This document shows positions 9,238 to 19,041 of a stretch of DNA of 64,000 bases, piece after piece. Made by a program: the position numbers and the translations under genes. Source of the stretch: Lepidurus packardi (lineage: Eukaryota; Arthropoda; Branchiopoda; Notostraca; Triopsidae); contig JAKZAN010000064.1 of the NCBI GenBank assembly GCA_023053545.1, positions 124,001 to 188,000 on the forward strand, given 5' to 3'. The first letter of the stretch is position 1. Each line of letters starts with the position of its first letter. The notes below the pieces were generated by a model. It searched no databases. It was not told the origin of the DNA and worked only from the letters and a program-made list of their open reading frames with translations.

Positions 9238-10146
9238 TTATCTTCCTGCCTTTTCCAATTCATACAAAGAATTGATGTCTGCACCAGAAAGCGCTTTTTT
9301 CCAAACTCGAATTTCATCAACTTGTCCGTTCATTGGACGTTGCCAAGAATCTGGATTTCCAGCAACTACGCTTTGGAATGTTCCGATGATGGGACGTGTT
9401 GGTGTAAAGAAATTAAGCGGTAATGCGCTACCACCGTTTCTTGATTCCCAAACTGGATTAGAAATTTTAACGCCGTTAGCATATAGCTTAAATTGCCCTG
9501 CTGTAGCATCCCAAGTTAACACGTAGTGTGCCCATTTTCCACCATTTTTGTTGGGGTGCGACACGTGACCTGCTGCGATATCTCCTGCATTTGGATTGGC
9601 AGAATTGATGATATCTTGGCCATTTACTGAACCGTCAGTGTTTTTTATTTGCACATAACCTTTCATAACCAAAGTGTCATTAGCAGCGGCACGCCATCCT
9701 GTTTCGGCCATAAAATTTACATTTCCAGCCCATTCATTTTCACGGCTCATTTGAAACAACATTGTTGGATGACCGTCTGCCCCTGGACCACCATTGTTGG
9801 TCACTTTTGCCCATAAACTGATAGACATACTTGGAGAAGTTGTGCTTAAGGCTGGAATAGCAGGAAAGGCAAGATAACCATTTGTTAAGCTTAACCCCTG
9901 CCCCTTTGTAGTTGTTACGTATGAAGCCCCAACAGTATTTGATGGCGCTATCCCAGATTTGCTTTCTACACCGGTTCCGTCTAATGGCCAGTATGCCAAT
10001 AGATCTGAAGCCCCAATTTCGCTCGCCGAATTGTAGCCACCGATTGGCGGCAATGAATCAGAGCTGCTGTCGCTGTTGCAAGATGTTAGCGACGAAAAAG
10101 CTACGCCTACTGCAATAGCTGATAAAAGAAATTTGTTTGTTTTCAT
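9238..10146 (-). CDS. LamG / concanavalin A-like surface lipoprotein
   Basis: A 302-aa lipoprotein: signal peptide with lipobox SLTSC (Cys23), a short Ser/Asp-rich linker (the type that can act as a surface-export signal in Bacteroidota lipoproteins), then a LamG/ConA-like jelly-roll domain. Landmarks are LLAYWPLDGTG, SMSISLWAKV, WAHYVLTWD, QFKLYANG and VDEIRVWKKAL. No catalytic residues were recognised, so binding is the likelier role. It occupies the place of SusE/SusF-like glycan-binding proteins right after susD (35 bp gap) and is probably a surface glycan-binding protein of this locus. Confidence 0.82.
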   Translation of the reverse strand: MKTNKFLLSAIAVGVAFSSLTSCNSDSSSDSLPPIGGYNSASEIGASDLLAYWPLDGTGVESKSGIAPSNTVGASYVTTTKGQGLSLTNGYLAFPAIPALSTTSPSMSISLWAKVTNNGGPGADGHPTMLFQMSRENEWAGNVNFMAETGWRAAANDTLVMKGYVQIKNTDGSVNGQDIINSANPNAGDIAAGHVSHPNKNGGKWAHYVLTWDATAGQFKLYANGVKISNPVWESRNGGSALPLNFFTPTRPIIGTFQSVVAGNPDSWQRPMNGQVDEIRVWKKALSGADINSLYELEKAGR

Positions 10147-10181
10147 AGTTTAAATAATTATTATTGATTAATTTAATTGGT

Positions 10182-11633
10182 TTAATAGCCTGGGTTTTGT
10201 GACAACAGTCCGCCACTTCTAATAATTTCCTGTTGCGGAATCGGAAAAAGTTCATGTGTTCCGGGTATAAAAGTTTTGCCATCAATAGCCATAGCTGCTT
10301 GGGCTTGTCTGGTGCGTACTAGATCGAACCACCTGTCGTGTTCCATCGCCATTTCCAGACGGCGCTCTTTCCAAACATCTTGTAGCGTGACAGAACCTAC
10401 AGATGCAAGCCCCGCTCGCGCTCGCAGTTGATTGATAATTGACACAGCATCAGTACTGCCAAGGTGTGCGCCTGCTTCGGCACGGATTAACAGTATGTCA
10501 CTGTATTTTAGGATGCGTAAATTTTTCGCTGTTTCGCCACGGTTGTTATTCCACGATTCCGCTAATGTGCTTTGGTATGCTTTATAATTATACCGCGGAT
10601 TAGACCAAGTTGTTGGCGCTATAAAGCCATCCCAAAGAGTAGAAGGCACAAACATCACCGTAGCATTTTTTCGCAAATCGCCTATTGGATACGAATTCAC
10701 TAGCGATATGGATGGCGTATTAAATCCCCAACCTAAATCTGGTGTACCGCGAGGTCCTTGCACGTTCGTATAATCTGAAATCCCTTTGTTTAGTGTAGCC
10801 TGTACTTCATATATACTTTCAGAGCCATTTTCGCCTGCTTCTCGCCAGACTTGTGCATAATCATTCAACAAAGCATATTGCCCTGAACCAATTACTTGAC
10901 CAGCCATATCATATGATTCTTGCCATCTTTCTTGATACAAATAAGCCTTCGCCAGCAGTCCTAGAGCAGCTCCCTTTGATGCGCGACCCAAATCACTTCC
11001 ACTGTAAACACTTTTAACCGGTAATTTATCAATTGCATCTAACAAATCAATTTCAATTTGTGCGTATATTTCTTGCTTAGACTTTCTCGTATAAACAACT
11101 TGGTTGATTGTTTCGGAATCATTTATATCAATTTTAGATGTTACTAGTGGTACGCCACCAAAGCATCGTACCAAATCAAAATAAAACATGGCCCGCAGAA
11201 ATTTTACTTCACCAATCATTCTATTTTTCAAAATCGGATCGATGGTTAACTGATCTAAATAGAACAAAGCATTATTGGCGCGGTAAATACCTGCGTACCT
11301 TCCAGACCATACATCAGCAAAAGATATATCAGAAGATGTAAAAGTTAGGTTATCCATTTTATGTTTATCGGCGCCGGTATCGTTTGGCGTAGATCCTTTA
11401 TCGGCATCATCAGAAGTAATACTAGTGATCCCAATCCACGAAAAGGAATACATGTTATAATCCAATTGTTTGTTGTAGACCCCATTCACCAATTGAATTG
11501 CATTATTTGGATTATTTAGAAAATCCAGTTCCGTTAAGGCATCATTTGGCGGCACATTTAAATCTTCTTCACATGCAGTAAAAATGATCAATGCGGCAAA
11601 AAACAGGCTGCTATATTTTAAAGTATTTTTCAT
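10182..11633 (-). CDS. SusD/RagB family nutrient-binding lipoprotein
   Basis: A 483-aa lipoprotein with lipobox FTAC (Cys21) and the SusD tetratricopeptide-like fold. It has the N-terminal NAIQLVNGVYN region, the KFLRAMFYFDLVRCFGGVPL helix typical of the family, and the C-terminal FPIPQQEI...QNPGY ending. SusD proteins sit as a lid on the SusC porin and capture oligosaccharides. It follows susC by 8 bp, the usual tight coupling. Confidence 0.95.
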   Translation of the reverse strand: MKNTLKYSSLFFAALIIFTACEEDLNVPPNDALTELDFLNNPNNAIQLVNGVYNKQLDYNMYSFSWIGITSITSDDADKGSTPNDTGADKHKMDNLTFTSSDISFADVWSGRYAGIYRANNALFYLDQLTIDPILKNRMIGEVKFLRAMFYFDLVRCFGGVPLVTSKIDINDSETINQVVYTRKSKQEIYAQIEIDLLDAIDKLPVKSVYSGSDLGRASKGAALGLLAKAYLYQERWQESYDMAGQVIGSGQYALLNDYAQVWREAGENGSESIYEVQATLNKGISDYTNVQGPRGTPDLGWGFNTPSISLVNSYPIGDLRKNATVMFVPSTLWDGFIAPTTWSNPRYNYKAYQSTLAESWNNNRGETAKNLRILKYSDILLIRAEAGAHLGSTDAVSIINQLRARAGLASVGSVTLQDVWKERRLEMAMEHDRWFDLVRTRQAQAAMAIDGKTFIPGTHELFPIPQQEIIRSGGLLSQNPGY

Positions 11634-11641
11634 TTTATGTC

Positions 11642-14629
11642 TTAATTAAAACTAACATTTAAACCGATTAAAAAAGTCCTATTGGTTGGATATGCATCCA
11701 ATTCGATTCCGGCTCCCTGCATTGGATCACCTCCATTATTGCCTGATAACTCAGGAGAATATCCTGTATATTTCGTAAATATAAAAGGGTTCACCGCGGT
11801 GGCATATACCCTGATTTTGTCCAATTTGATATTAACTGCTGGCAGCGTATAACCAATTGTGAGGTTGTTTACCCGAAGAAACGAACCATCTTCAAGAAAA
11901 TATGTAGACGCTAAAGGCACATCATTAAATGGTTTTGGATTAGAAGCACTTGTGTTAGTGCTCGTCCAGAAATCATCTAAATAACTATACTCAATATTTT
12001 CGCCTCCAAAACGTTGTGCTTTTTTACCGTTGTAAATTTTGTTGCCCCCAACGCCGTATAAATCAACTGAAAAATCAAATTTTCTGTAGTTAACGCCAAG
12101 CGTCATTCCGTACGTATAAGTTGGTATATACGAACCGCCCACCACACGTTCTGAACTATAGGTTAGTTGACCGTCGCTATCGATTCCTGTGACTTGATAT
12201 ACATAAAAACTGCCCAATGCTTGGCCTACTATGACTTGTTTTGTCCATTGTCCGTTGCCTAATCCGCCGCCGATGTAATCTGAAAAGAATGCGTTATCCA
12301 CTTTCGACAATTCGTTTTTGTTGTGCGAAAAGTTTCCAGAAACGTAAAATTTTAGTTGGTCATTGATGCTTTGATCGTAGCGTAACGTTACTTCTACACC
12401 TTTGTTTATGACTTCTCCAGTGTTAACAGTAACATTTTGCGGAGAAAGCACTTGCGGCAAAGAAACAGGCAGTATCAATTTAGTTGAAGTACGGTTATAG
12501 TAATCCAAAGAACCTGTTAATTTTTTATTCCATATTGTGAAATCGATACCCAAATCAATTTCTTTGAGCGTTTCCCAAGTCAGGTTTGGATCAACCTGAT
12601 AGGGCACAACGCTTCCCGGAAAAATGGTTTGATTTGGTCCAAAAGCATAATTATAGCCTGACGCAAAAACGATATTATTCGTAGCATTTGAAGCGTTTGC
12701 ATTGCCCAATTCGCCATATCCGGCACGAACTTTCAAATAATCAAAAACTTTTGAGTCTGATAGAAAAGATTCCTTCGTTACAACCCAGCCGGCTGATAAT
12801 GAAGGGAAAATCCCGAACTTTTCAGCACTTTGAAACGTACTTGTACCTTCTCTTCGGACAATACCGGTTAACAAGTATTTACCGTCATAATTATATTCTG
12901 CGCGTCCAAAGTATGCTATGGAAACTATTGGCGTACTTTGTAAATTGCTAACTGCTGCACCAGGCGCTATTGGCGTGTTGTATGAAGATAGATTTAATGA
13001 CCAATAATTGCTACTCTCAGGTACGTTGAAGCGCGATCCAGAAAGAAATTCGGCATCATTCTTAGTAGTTCGGGACATACCACCCACCACATTCAATACA
13101 TGTTTACCAAATTCCTTTTTATAGGTAAAGTAATTATCCCAATTCCACATGTAGTTTGTTCCGCGGTATTGGCTTAGGGAGTTATATATAACTGAGTTTG
13201 CTCCAAAAGATGCTTCATAATCTGCAATTGTTTTCGTTGCATTTTGCGACAGCCAAATGTCTGAACTTGGCACATATGAAAATCCTTTGTTGATGTCATA
13301 AGTCGCGCCAAAAGAAGAATTAAACTTCAGTCCGTCATATAATTTTGCTTCACCACCAATTGCTCCTGAAATCGTAACATTCTTATTTCTATTGTTGGTA
13401 TAATAGAGCTGAGCCGCTGGATTTGCAACATTATTAAACCTATCGCTACCGTTAATATCTATTAAACCGGTTTCTGGGTTTCTAAGCGGAACGCCCCAAC
13501 GGCCATTGTCGAAACGCACAGGAACGATTGGCGATTGCTTATATGCGTTTGTAAAAGCGCTTGTAGGCATCGCCCTGTTATTACTAACCGCCAAATTTAC
13601 GCTCTGGTTGATTTTAATAAGGTTATCGAATAGCCTAAATTCATTTCTGGAGTTCACATTTGTCCGATCAAATTGGGCTCCTAACAAGATTCCGCTTTCT
13701 TGGTAATTTGTCGCTCCTAAATAGTAGTTGGCGTTTTCATTTCCACCAGCCATCGAAATATAATGACTTGTAACCTCGCCTGTCTGTGTAATTTCTTCTA
13801 ACCAATCCGTATTATATGGCTGATTTTGATTAAAATAGCTCGACGACCCTGAAGCAACATTATTGTAGTACGCAAAACGATAGGAGTCCGCCATTTTGAT
13901 CTTTCTTTGTATGAACTTCTGACCATAATAGGAATCGTATCCAACTTTGATTGTGCCAGATTTTCCTTTTTTAGTTGTAATTAAAATTACGCCGTTGATT
14001 CCCTTTTGACCATAGATAGCTAATGAAGAGGCGTCTTTCAATATATCAATTGTGGCAATCTCATTTGGCGTTAAGCCATTTAAGCCATTGGTTTCGACAC
14101 CATCAATTACATAGAGTGGATCGCGCCCAGATAATAGGGTTCCCAAACCACGGATGCGAATTGTCGGATTTGAGCCTGGTTCATCATTGGTAACAATATT
14201 AACACCAGCCGCTTTACCCTGTATGGCTTGAATCGGGGATTGTGCAGGTGTACGTACAATTTCAGTAGCTTTGATGCGTGTGACCGAACCTGTAATCGCT
14301 CCTGCTTTCATAGAACCGTATCCTACTAGCACCACCTCGTTTAGCTTGCTAACTTCTTCTTGTAAAACGACCTGCATATTTGACGATGCCCTTTGTTTAA
14401 GGGAAATAAATCCGATACTCGAAAAGTTAAGAAGCGCACCTGAATTAGTTTGAATTGCAAAATTCCCTTCAACATCCGTAACTGCAGCGACTTTCCCGCC
14501 CACTATGTTGATATTTACTCCCGGGATTGTTTGCCCATTTTGATCCTTCACAACACCCTTAATTTCCTGCGCGGAAACAAATGAGTTGGAAAGTAATAAC
14601 ACAAAAAAACAATAGATAATTTTTTTCAT
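11642..14629 (-). CDS. SusC/RagA TonB-dependent outer membrane transporter
   Basis: A 995-aa TonB-dependent receptor. Signal peptide ends SFVSAQ, followed by a carboxypeptidase-regulatory-like (CarboxypepD_reg) domain (IKGVVKDQNGQTIPG). The TonB-box region with LNEVVLVGYG comes next, then the plug (PIQAIQGKAAGV, IRIRG, DPLYVIDGV, IATIDILKDASSLAIYG) and a 22-strand barrel ending in an aromatic FLIGLNVSFN. It imports oligosaccharides captured by the adjacent SusD. It heads the minus-strand operon. The upstream region holds overlapping palindromes that may be an operator (14664-14684). Confidence 0.96.
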   Translation of the reverse strand: MKKIIYCFFVLLLSNSFVSAQEIKGVVKDQNGQTIPGVNINIVGGKVAAVTDVEGNFAIQTNSGALLNFSSIGFISLKQRASSNMQVVLQEEVSKLNEVVLVGYGSMKAGAITGSVTRIKATEIVRTPAQSPIQAIQGKAAGVNIVTNDEPGSNPTIRIRGLGTLLSGRDPLYVIDGVETNGLNGLTPNEIATIDILKDASSLAIYGQKGINGVILITTKKGKSGTIKVGYDSYYGQKFIQRKIKMADSYRFAYYNNVASGSSSYFNQNQPYNTDWLEEITQTGEVTSHYISMAGGNENANYYLGATNYQESGILLGAQFDRTNVNSRNEFRLFDNLIKINQSVNLAVSNNRAMPTSAFTNAYKQSPIVPVRFDNGRWGVPLRNPETGLIDINGSDRFNNVANPAAQLYYTNNRNKNVTISGAIGGEAKLYDGLKFNSSFGATYDINKGFSYVPSSDIWLSQNATKTIADYEASFGANSVIYNSLSQYRGTNYMWNWDNYFTYKKEFGKHVLNVVGGMSRTTKNDAEFLSGSRFNVPESSNYWSLNLSSYNTPIAPGAAVSNLQSTPIVSIAYFGRAEYNYDGKYLLTGIVRREGTSTFQSAEKFGIFPSLSAGWVVTKESFLSDSKVFDYLKVRAGYGELGNANASNATNNIVFASGYNYAFGPNQTIFPGSVVPYQVDPNLTWETLKEIDLGIDFTIWNKKLTGSLDYYNRTSTKLILPVSLPQVLSPQNVTVNTGEVINKGVEVTLRYDQSINDQLKFYVSGNFSHNKNELSKVDNAFFSDYIGGGLGNGQWTKQVIVGQALGSFYVYQVTGIDSDGQLTYSSERVVGGSYIPTYTYGMTLGVNYRKFDFSVDLYGVGGNKIYNGKKAQRFGGENIEYSYLDDFWTSTNTSASNPKPFNDVPLASTYFLEDGSFLRVNNLTIGYTLPAVNIKLDKIRVYATAVNPFIFTKYTGYSPELSGNNGGDPMQGAGIELDAYPTNRTFLIGLNVSFN

Positions 14630-14663
14630 CGGTTGCGTCCTGTTTTTGATGATTGATGCCTAC

Positions 14664-14684
14664 TTGTAAATTTACAACGTTGTA
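14664..14684 (-). promoter_or_regulatory. Overlapping palindromes upstream of susC, candidate operator
   Basis: A perfect 14-bp palindrome TTGTAAATTTACAA (14664-14677) overlaps a perfect 12-bp palindrome TACAACGTTGTA (14673-14684), giving alternating TTGTA/TACAA half-sites. The block lies 35 nt before the susC ATG, in the promoter zone. TAAATTTA within it resembles a -7 box. A good candidate binding site for the LuxR-type regulator encoded next door, although that link is inference. Confidence 0.5.
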
Positions 14685-14843
14685 GTTGACGCACGACAAT
14701 TCGTGTGGGAAGCCCAAGCCTTAAAATAAAGCTAAATATCTATCTTTCAATATCTTACGTTTAAAAATATTGATAAATGATGTAGTTATGATGTAGTCAA
14801 TATCAGAATATAGTACCAAAAACATTCGTTTTTTACCAATTCT

Positions 14844-17567
14844 TTAGATGCTCAGCATCACTAAATGTAGGTTTTCCTCTTGATTTAAGCCCAATTTCTT
14901 TCTTAGGCGATAACGATGTAGTTCTACTCCTCGAAACGAAATATTCATTAAAGGAGCAATTTCCTTGGAAGATAGCTGCATTTTTAAGTAAATACATAGC
15001 TTTATATCTTTCGGCGTAAGTTGCGAATATTTCTTCTTTAGCTCAGTAACAAACTCAGTATGCACTTGCTTCATGTTTTCTTCAAAAGCTTCCCATTCAT
15101 GCTTGCTAACGGAATTGACTTTTATAATCTTGCGTATTTCATTTCGAAGACGGTCGTTGTCGTGCTCTGTGTTAAGAATTAGGTTAATCGATTCCATAAT
15201 TTCGCCTTGCTTAGCAATGGACAACGATTTACCGGCAACTTCAGATGATTTGGCGTTTACTTCTAATTCGAGAATATGCTTTTGATACTCTTTTATTTTT
15301 AAATCATTTTCGGATTTTAACCGAATTTCTAAAATGTCCTTTTGATGCTTCAACTCTTCTTCTTGCAACTTCAATTTTGCATCATACCGCAGTTTATTCC
15401 AACGATAGTATACAAAGACAATAATTGAAATACACAAAATGTAGGCGAGAATCATAAGAGTAGAAAAATACCAAGGCCTTCGGATTGTGAATTCAAACGA
15501 AGCTACTTGACTGTATATGTTGCCGTCGTAAGTGTAAATTTTGACGACTTGCTTCCCGCTCACTAAATTGTTTAAGAAGATAGTGCCATCTTTAACGGGT
15601 ATATAATCTGATTTATTGGATTTATAAAATAACGTAGGAGCAGTATTTCCAAAGAAACCAGAAATAACATTCAAACGAATCGCTGAATTATAGGGAACAT
15701 TATCCCCTTCCAAAATAATTTTATCGGCAGAAGAGGCTTCAATTTTTACGCTCATCGGCTTTACTTTCTTCTGTAAATCGGTGAAAGACAAAAAGCCATC
15801 ATCTAAATTCAGGAGGTACTTTCCACCGGTGACACATACCTTTAAATTGTCGTTTATAATCTTACTTTTATAATACTTTTCATCGATCAGAGTGAGTGTG
15901 AAAGTGTTGTTTTTTGCAGTAATAAAATACAGTAAATCATCTCTTTGTAATAAAAAATGTGAATTGTCGATTGAAATGATGTCTGTTGCATTTTCGAAAT
16001 ATTTATTAAAAACCGAGCTACTTTGCAGTTTTTTTGATTCATAATTAAAGTAAAACCACTTCTTATTAATCAGAAACAAAATCTGCTTATTAAACTCGAA
16101 TATTCTTACTGAGAACCCATCTGGCGCTATGTTTTGAACTTGAACATTTTTATAATCCGCGTCATAAGTAAGGCGATATAGTCCGCGGTAGTTTCCAGCG
16201 GCCCAAATTTCGTTTTGTTTGCTTTGAGCAGCATATTTTATAGGTGTACAAAGTCCGTCGATATGGTGCTTTATATTTAAATTTTTCGAGTCTGGGTAAA
16301 CGACCACCCCACAATATGTTGACTGAATATACGAATCATTACAGAGGCTTTTATTAAAATTCCAGCCACCTGTAACCGAACTTAACTTGCTATAGCCATC
16401 CTTCGAGTACGTAAAAGTGCCTTCATTGTGCCCAATTAACGCACGATTATCGACAATACTAATATCCCACGCTTGTCCTTCGGAATCTGGAATCAAGTGC
16501 ATTTTCGCTTGTTTCGAATATTCAAAAAGCCCGTGATTGGATGCCATTAAGTAAGCACCTTGCCAAGCAGCAATTGAATATACGGAGCCTAAAGTACCGG
16601 AACGATCAGAAAATATTTCGATTGGCGTATTTACTTCAATATGTGTAATTCCGTTGTCTAGGCCAAGCCAAACATTCTTTTCAATATCTTCAAAAATGTT
16701 CAAAACTGAATTGTTCATCAGCCCACTATTTCTGTTGATTTCTTTTACTTGTTGTGTTTTCATATCCACTAAAAACACGCCTCTGCTTGCTGTACCGATT
16801 ACCAATATATGAGTTGAGAGAAATTTAGCCGAATTGACAATTGCAGTTTTCAGCTTCTCATTTAGCGGATGATTCCAAGTTTTGAGTTCGTTATCTTTTT
16901 GCACGAAAACACCATTTTTTTGCGTAAAAATATAAGTTGCACCATCATATAATCCAACGCCATGCACAACTTTGTTGAGCAATTGTGGATGTGATAAATT
17001 TTGTATCTTCTCGTCTTGCAGCACCGAGATGCCTTTTGTAGTTGACGCAAGCAGCATTTGAGAATCTATGGGAAACGCATAAGAAATTTGAGTTGGAAAC
17101 TTAATTTTTTTGATCTCATTTTTACCGAGCCTAAACATCTCGTTAAACGATTGAAAATAGATTGACCCTTTAAATTCGAAAATCTTCCAAATCTCTTCGT
17201 TTGAACTTGTCTCAAAAATATTTTTGTTTACTGTCAAGGAAGTATAAACCATACGCCGATTCCGCCGGGTCCAATAACCGAATTCTTTATATGACCCGCA
17301 GTAAATTTTATCTCCCGAAGCAAATACAGCTCGGATTATCGTTTTATTTGGTAATGTATATTTTTCCCATTGAACGCCGTCAAAACGGAGAAAGTAATGA
17401 TTATTGCCAAAATACATCGCACGATCCGTACCTTGAACAACACTCCAAGTTTGATTATCGCCGGCATAGTCAGATTTCGCATAATTGGCAACAAACGGCA
17501 GCAACTCCTGACCACTAACGGCAGCAGTGATAAAAAGAAATAGCAGAAGTTGGCCAATTTTATGCAA
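14844..17567 (-). CDS. Membrane-bound sensor-regulator: beta-propeller, Y_Y_Y domain, LuxR-type HTH
   Basis: 907 aa. Signal peptide (ending AVSGQ), then a long periplasmic region of two-component-regulator-type beta-propeller repeats (e.g. NVWLGLDNGITHI), a Y_Y_Y-like Ig domain just before a single membrane span near residues 700-722 (WYFSTLMILAYILCISI), a coiled coil, and a C-terminal LuxR-family helix-turn-helix (LTPKDIKLCIYLKM, SSKEIAPLMNIS). There are no kinase or receiver domains, so it differs from hybrid two-component systems: ligand binding outside would act directly on the DNA-binding part. It lies 214 bp upstream of susC on the same strand and probably controls the locus. A weak promoter-like site lies at 17588-17595. 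Confidence 0.88.
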   Translation of the reverse strand: MHKIGQLLLFLFITAAVSGQELLPFVANYAKSDYAGDNQTWSVVQGTDRAMYFGNNHYFLRFDGVQWEKYTLPNKTIIRAVFASGDKIYCGSYKEFGYWTRRNRRMVYTSLTVNKNIFETSSNEEIWKIFEFKGSIYFQSFNEMFRLGKNEIKKIKFPTQISYAFPIDSQMLLASTTKGISVLQDEKIQNLSHPQLLNKVVHGVGLYDGATYIFTQKNGVFVQKDNELKTWNHPLNEKLKTAIVNSAKFLSTHILVIGTASRGVFLVDMKTQQVKEINRNSGLMNNSVLNIFEDIEKNVWLGLDNGITHIEVNTPIEIFSDRSGTLGSVYSIAAWQGAYLMASNHGLFEYSKQAKMHLIPDSEGQAWDISIVDNRALIGHNEGTFTYSKDGYSKLSSVTGGWNFNKSLCNDSYIQSTYCGVVVYPDSKNLNIKHHIDGLCTPIKYAAQSKQNEIWAAGNYRGLYRLTYDADYKNVQVQNIAPDGFSVRIFEFNKQILFLINKKWFYFNYESKKLQSSSVFNKYFENATDIISIDNSHFLLQRDDLLYFITAKNNTFTLTLIDEKYYKSKIINDNLKVCVTGGKYLLNLDDGFLSFTDLQKKVKPMSVKIEASSADKIILEGDNVPYNSAIRLNVISGFFGNTAPTLFYKSNKSDYIPVKDGTIFLNNLVSGKQVVKIYTYDGNIYSQVASFEFTIRRPWYFSTLMILAYILCISIIVFVYYRWNKLRYDAKLKLQEEELKHQKDILEIRLKSENDLKIKEYQKHILELEVNAKSSEVAGKSLSIAKQGEIMESINLILNTEHDNDRLRNEIRKIIKVNSVSKHEWEAFEENMKQVHTEFVTELKKKYSQLTPKDIKLCIYLKMQLSSKEIAPLMNISFRGVELHRYRLRKKLGLNQEENLHLVMLSI

Positions 17568-17587
17568 CGTAAAAAAATATTAACACT

Positions 17588-17612
17588 CAAATATAAAAGA
17601 TTTTAAAAACAA
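17588..17612 (-). promoter_or_regulatory. Weak promoter candidate for the sensor-regulator gene
   Basis: On the minus strand a perfect TATATTTG (17588-17595). The nearest TTG (17610-17612) is only 14 nt upstream, shorter than the usual spacing. About 20 nt to the ATG. Confidence 0.4.
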
Positions 17613-17636
17613 AATGCCTCTAATTGGAGGCATTTA
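17611..17636 (-). terminator. Terminator after the dehydrogenase-like gene
   Basis: Stem ATGCCTC (17614-17620) with GAGGCAT (17627-17633), extended by A-T pairs, 6-nt loop. On the minus strand it is followed by TTTTGTTTTT. Starts directly after the stop codon of the 17639-18841 gene. Confidence 0.8.
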
Positions 17637-17638
17637 AA

Positions 17639-18841
17639 TTATTTTCCGTCTATATAATCCCGCAAATACTTAAATCTGGGTGTGAGCTGTCCTTTTTCGG
17701 TAATCTTTGCTCTTGCTAAAATACCGTTTTGGTCGCCATCAAAAAAGGCTGGAATAACGTGCTCAAGGAACATTTCGCCAAAGCCATCACTTGCATCTTT
17801 TGGCAATTCGCATGGCAAATTGTCGACAGACATAACCACAATTGCTGCCGGATGATACATGTCTACTTCTTTATGTTCGGATGGCAGGTATCCAAAAAAT
17901 GGTTCTGCAATAGTGCTTGCTTTTATGGTGCACGCGATTGGGCCATCCACATCACAAGAAATATCTGCTACTACCTTGATCCGGTTATCTGGCGCTTGCA
18001 GCATTTCCTTGCTCAAGATTATGGGTGCATTGTTGCCATAAAAATGACCGGCGATGAAAAAATCCGCAACCTTGGAAAATTTCTCGAAGTCGGACGTATA
18101 TTCAGCTGGGTTTTGATAAAAATCTTGTTGGCCTAAATCTTGACCATCAACGCGCTTGTTGTATTCCAACACATCGATTTGAGTATACACTGGACTGGTG
18201 AAAGTTTTGGTTAAGAAATCCGCAGGAGAAACTTGTCGGATTTTGATGCCGTCCAAAATTTCCTTCGCGCCCATTGCAACTTTACCCTTTCCGGTTAAGA
18301 CGATCTTTATATTGGGTAAAATTTGTCTTTTCAATTTTTCGATAAGGATATCTTTTCCCGCTAGGGTTTCGGCCTTTGGAATGTTGAACAATTCATATTT
18401 CAATCCAAAACCGCGAAATCCATTATAGGCACCAACAATTCCTGCATATCTGCCAAATCCAATTAGCCGCTTTCCGTTTGCATCGACAATTGTTTCGTGG
18501 TCGTATAAATCGATATTCTTGTCTAATATTGCTTGCAATAATTTCCGGTTATAGGGCTGCTTTTTGATTGTATGGGAAAAGAAAAAGTATTTCTTGTTCG
18601 GAATCAGGTTGTCCACCGGCACTTCTTTCACACCAAACAAAACGTCGCAATGCAAAACATCCGACGAAACATTTAGGCCTGCTGCGCGGTATTGTTCATC
18701 TGCATAAACCCTAATGTCTGATTCTTCAATAGTTATGTTCGCCTCAGGATGCGTATTTTGTAATTTGAGCAGCGCTTCTGGTGAAAAAACCACCCGGCGA
18801 TCTGGCGGCGATTTGCGTTCTTTGATAATTCCAAATTTCAT
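17639..18841 (-). CDS. Alanine dehydrogenase / saccharopine dehydrogenase (LYS1)-like protein
   Basis: A 400-aa protein of the alanine dehydrogenase/PNT superfamily. The N-terminal domain MKFGIIKERKSPPDRRVVFS is typical of Bacteroidota NAD(P)-dependent LYS1-like enzymes. A second domain carries KIVLTGKGKVAMGAKEI, where the Rossmann glycine motif sits (GKGKVAMG), and a conserved segment VVADISCDVDGPIACT. Such proteins oxidise alanine or saccharopine with NAD(P); the actual substrate is not decidable here. The transcript has a good promoter (18870-18899) and its own terminator, so it is probably monocistronic. Confidence 0.82.
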   Translation of the reverse strand: MKFGIIKERKSPPDRRVVFSPEALLKLQNTHPEANITIEESDIRVYADEQYRAAGLNVSSDVLHCDVLFGVKEVPVDNLIPNKKYFFFSHTIKKQPYNRKLLQAILDKNIDLYDHETIVDANGKRLIGFGRYAGIVGAYNGFRGFGLKYELFNIPKAETLAGKDILIEKLKRQILPNIKIVLTGKGKVAMGAKEILDGIKIRQVSPADFLTKTFTSPVYTQIDVLEYNKRVDGQDLGQQDFYQNPAEYTSDFEKFSKVADFFIAGHFYGNNAPIILSKEMLQAPDNRIKVVADISCDVDGPIACTIKASTIAEPFFGYLPSEHKEVDMYHPAAIVVMSVDNLPCELPKDASDGFGEMFLEHVIPAFFDGDQNGILARAKITEKGQLTPRFKYLRDYIDGK

Positions 18842-18869
18842 AAGATAAACATACTTTTTTTATGGATTC

Positions 18870-18899
18870 CAAATGTAGCGTTTACCGCTCCGCTCTCAA
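18870..18899 (-). promoter_or_regulatory. Promoter of the dehydrogenase-like gene
   Basis: On the minus strand TTG (18897-18899), exactly 19 nt, TACATTTG (18870-18877), a full match to the Bacteroidota TTG/TAnnTTTG consensus. It lies 29 nt before the ATG at 18841. Confidence 0.75.
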
Positions 18900-18991
18900 A
18901 ACTTTTTGTTACAATTGGTGATTATTTTTATCTGTTGAGCCTCAAATTATTAGGACATTTTTATTTTTTATAGAGAGTTTAACGACAATAC

Positions 18992-19024
18992 TTGTCAAAA
19001 AAATTAGCGGATTATTTATCTTTG
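18992..19024 (+). promoter_or_regulatory. Promoter of the serine hydrolase gene
   Basis: TTG (18992-18994), 22-nt spacer, TATCTTTG (19017-19024), consensus Bacteroidota promoter. The predicted start leaves a leader of only about 10 nt before the ATG at 19042, which supports that start codon. Confidence 0.7.
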
Positions 19025-19041
19025 CCGCCAAACCCTGCGTA

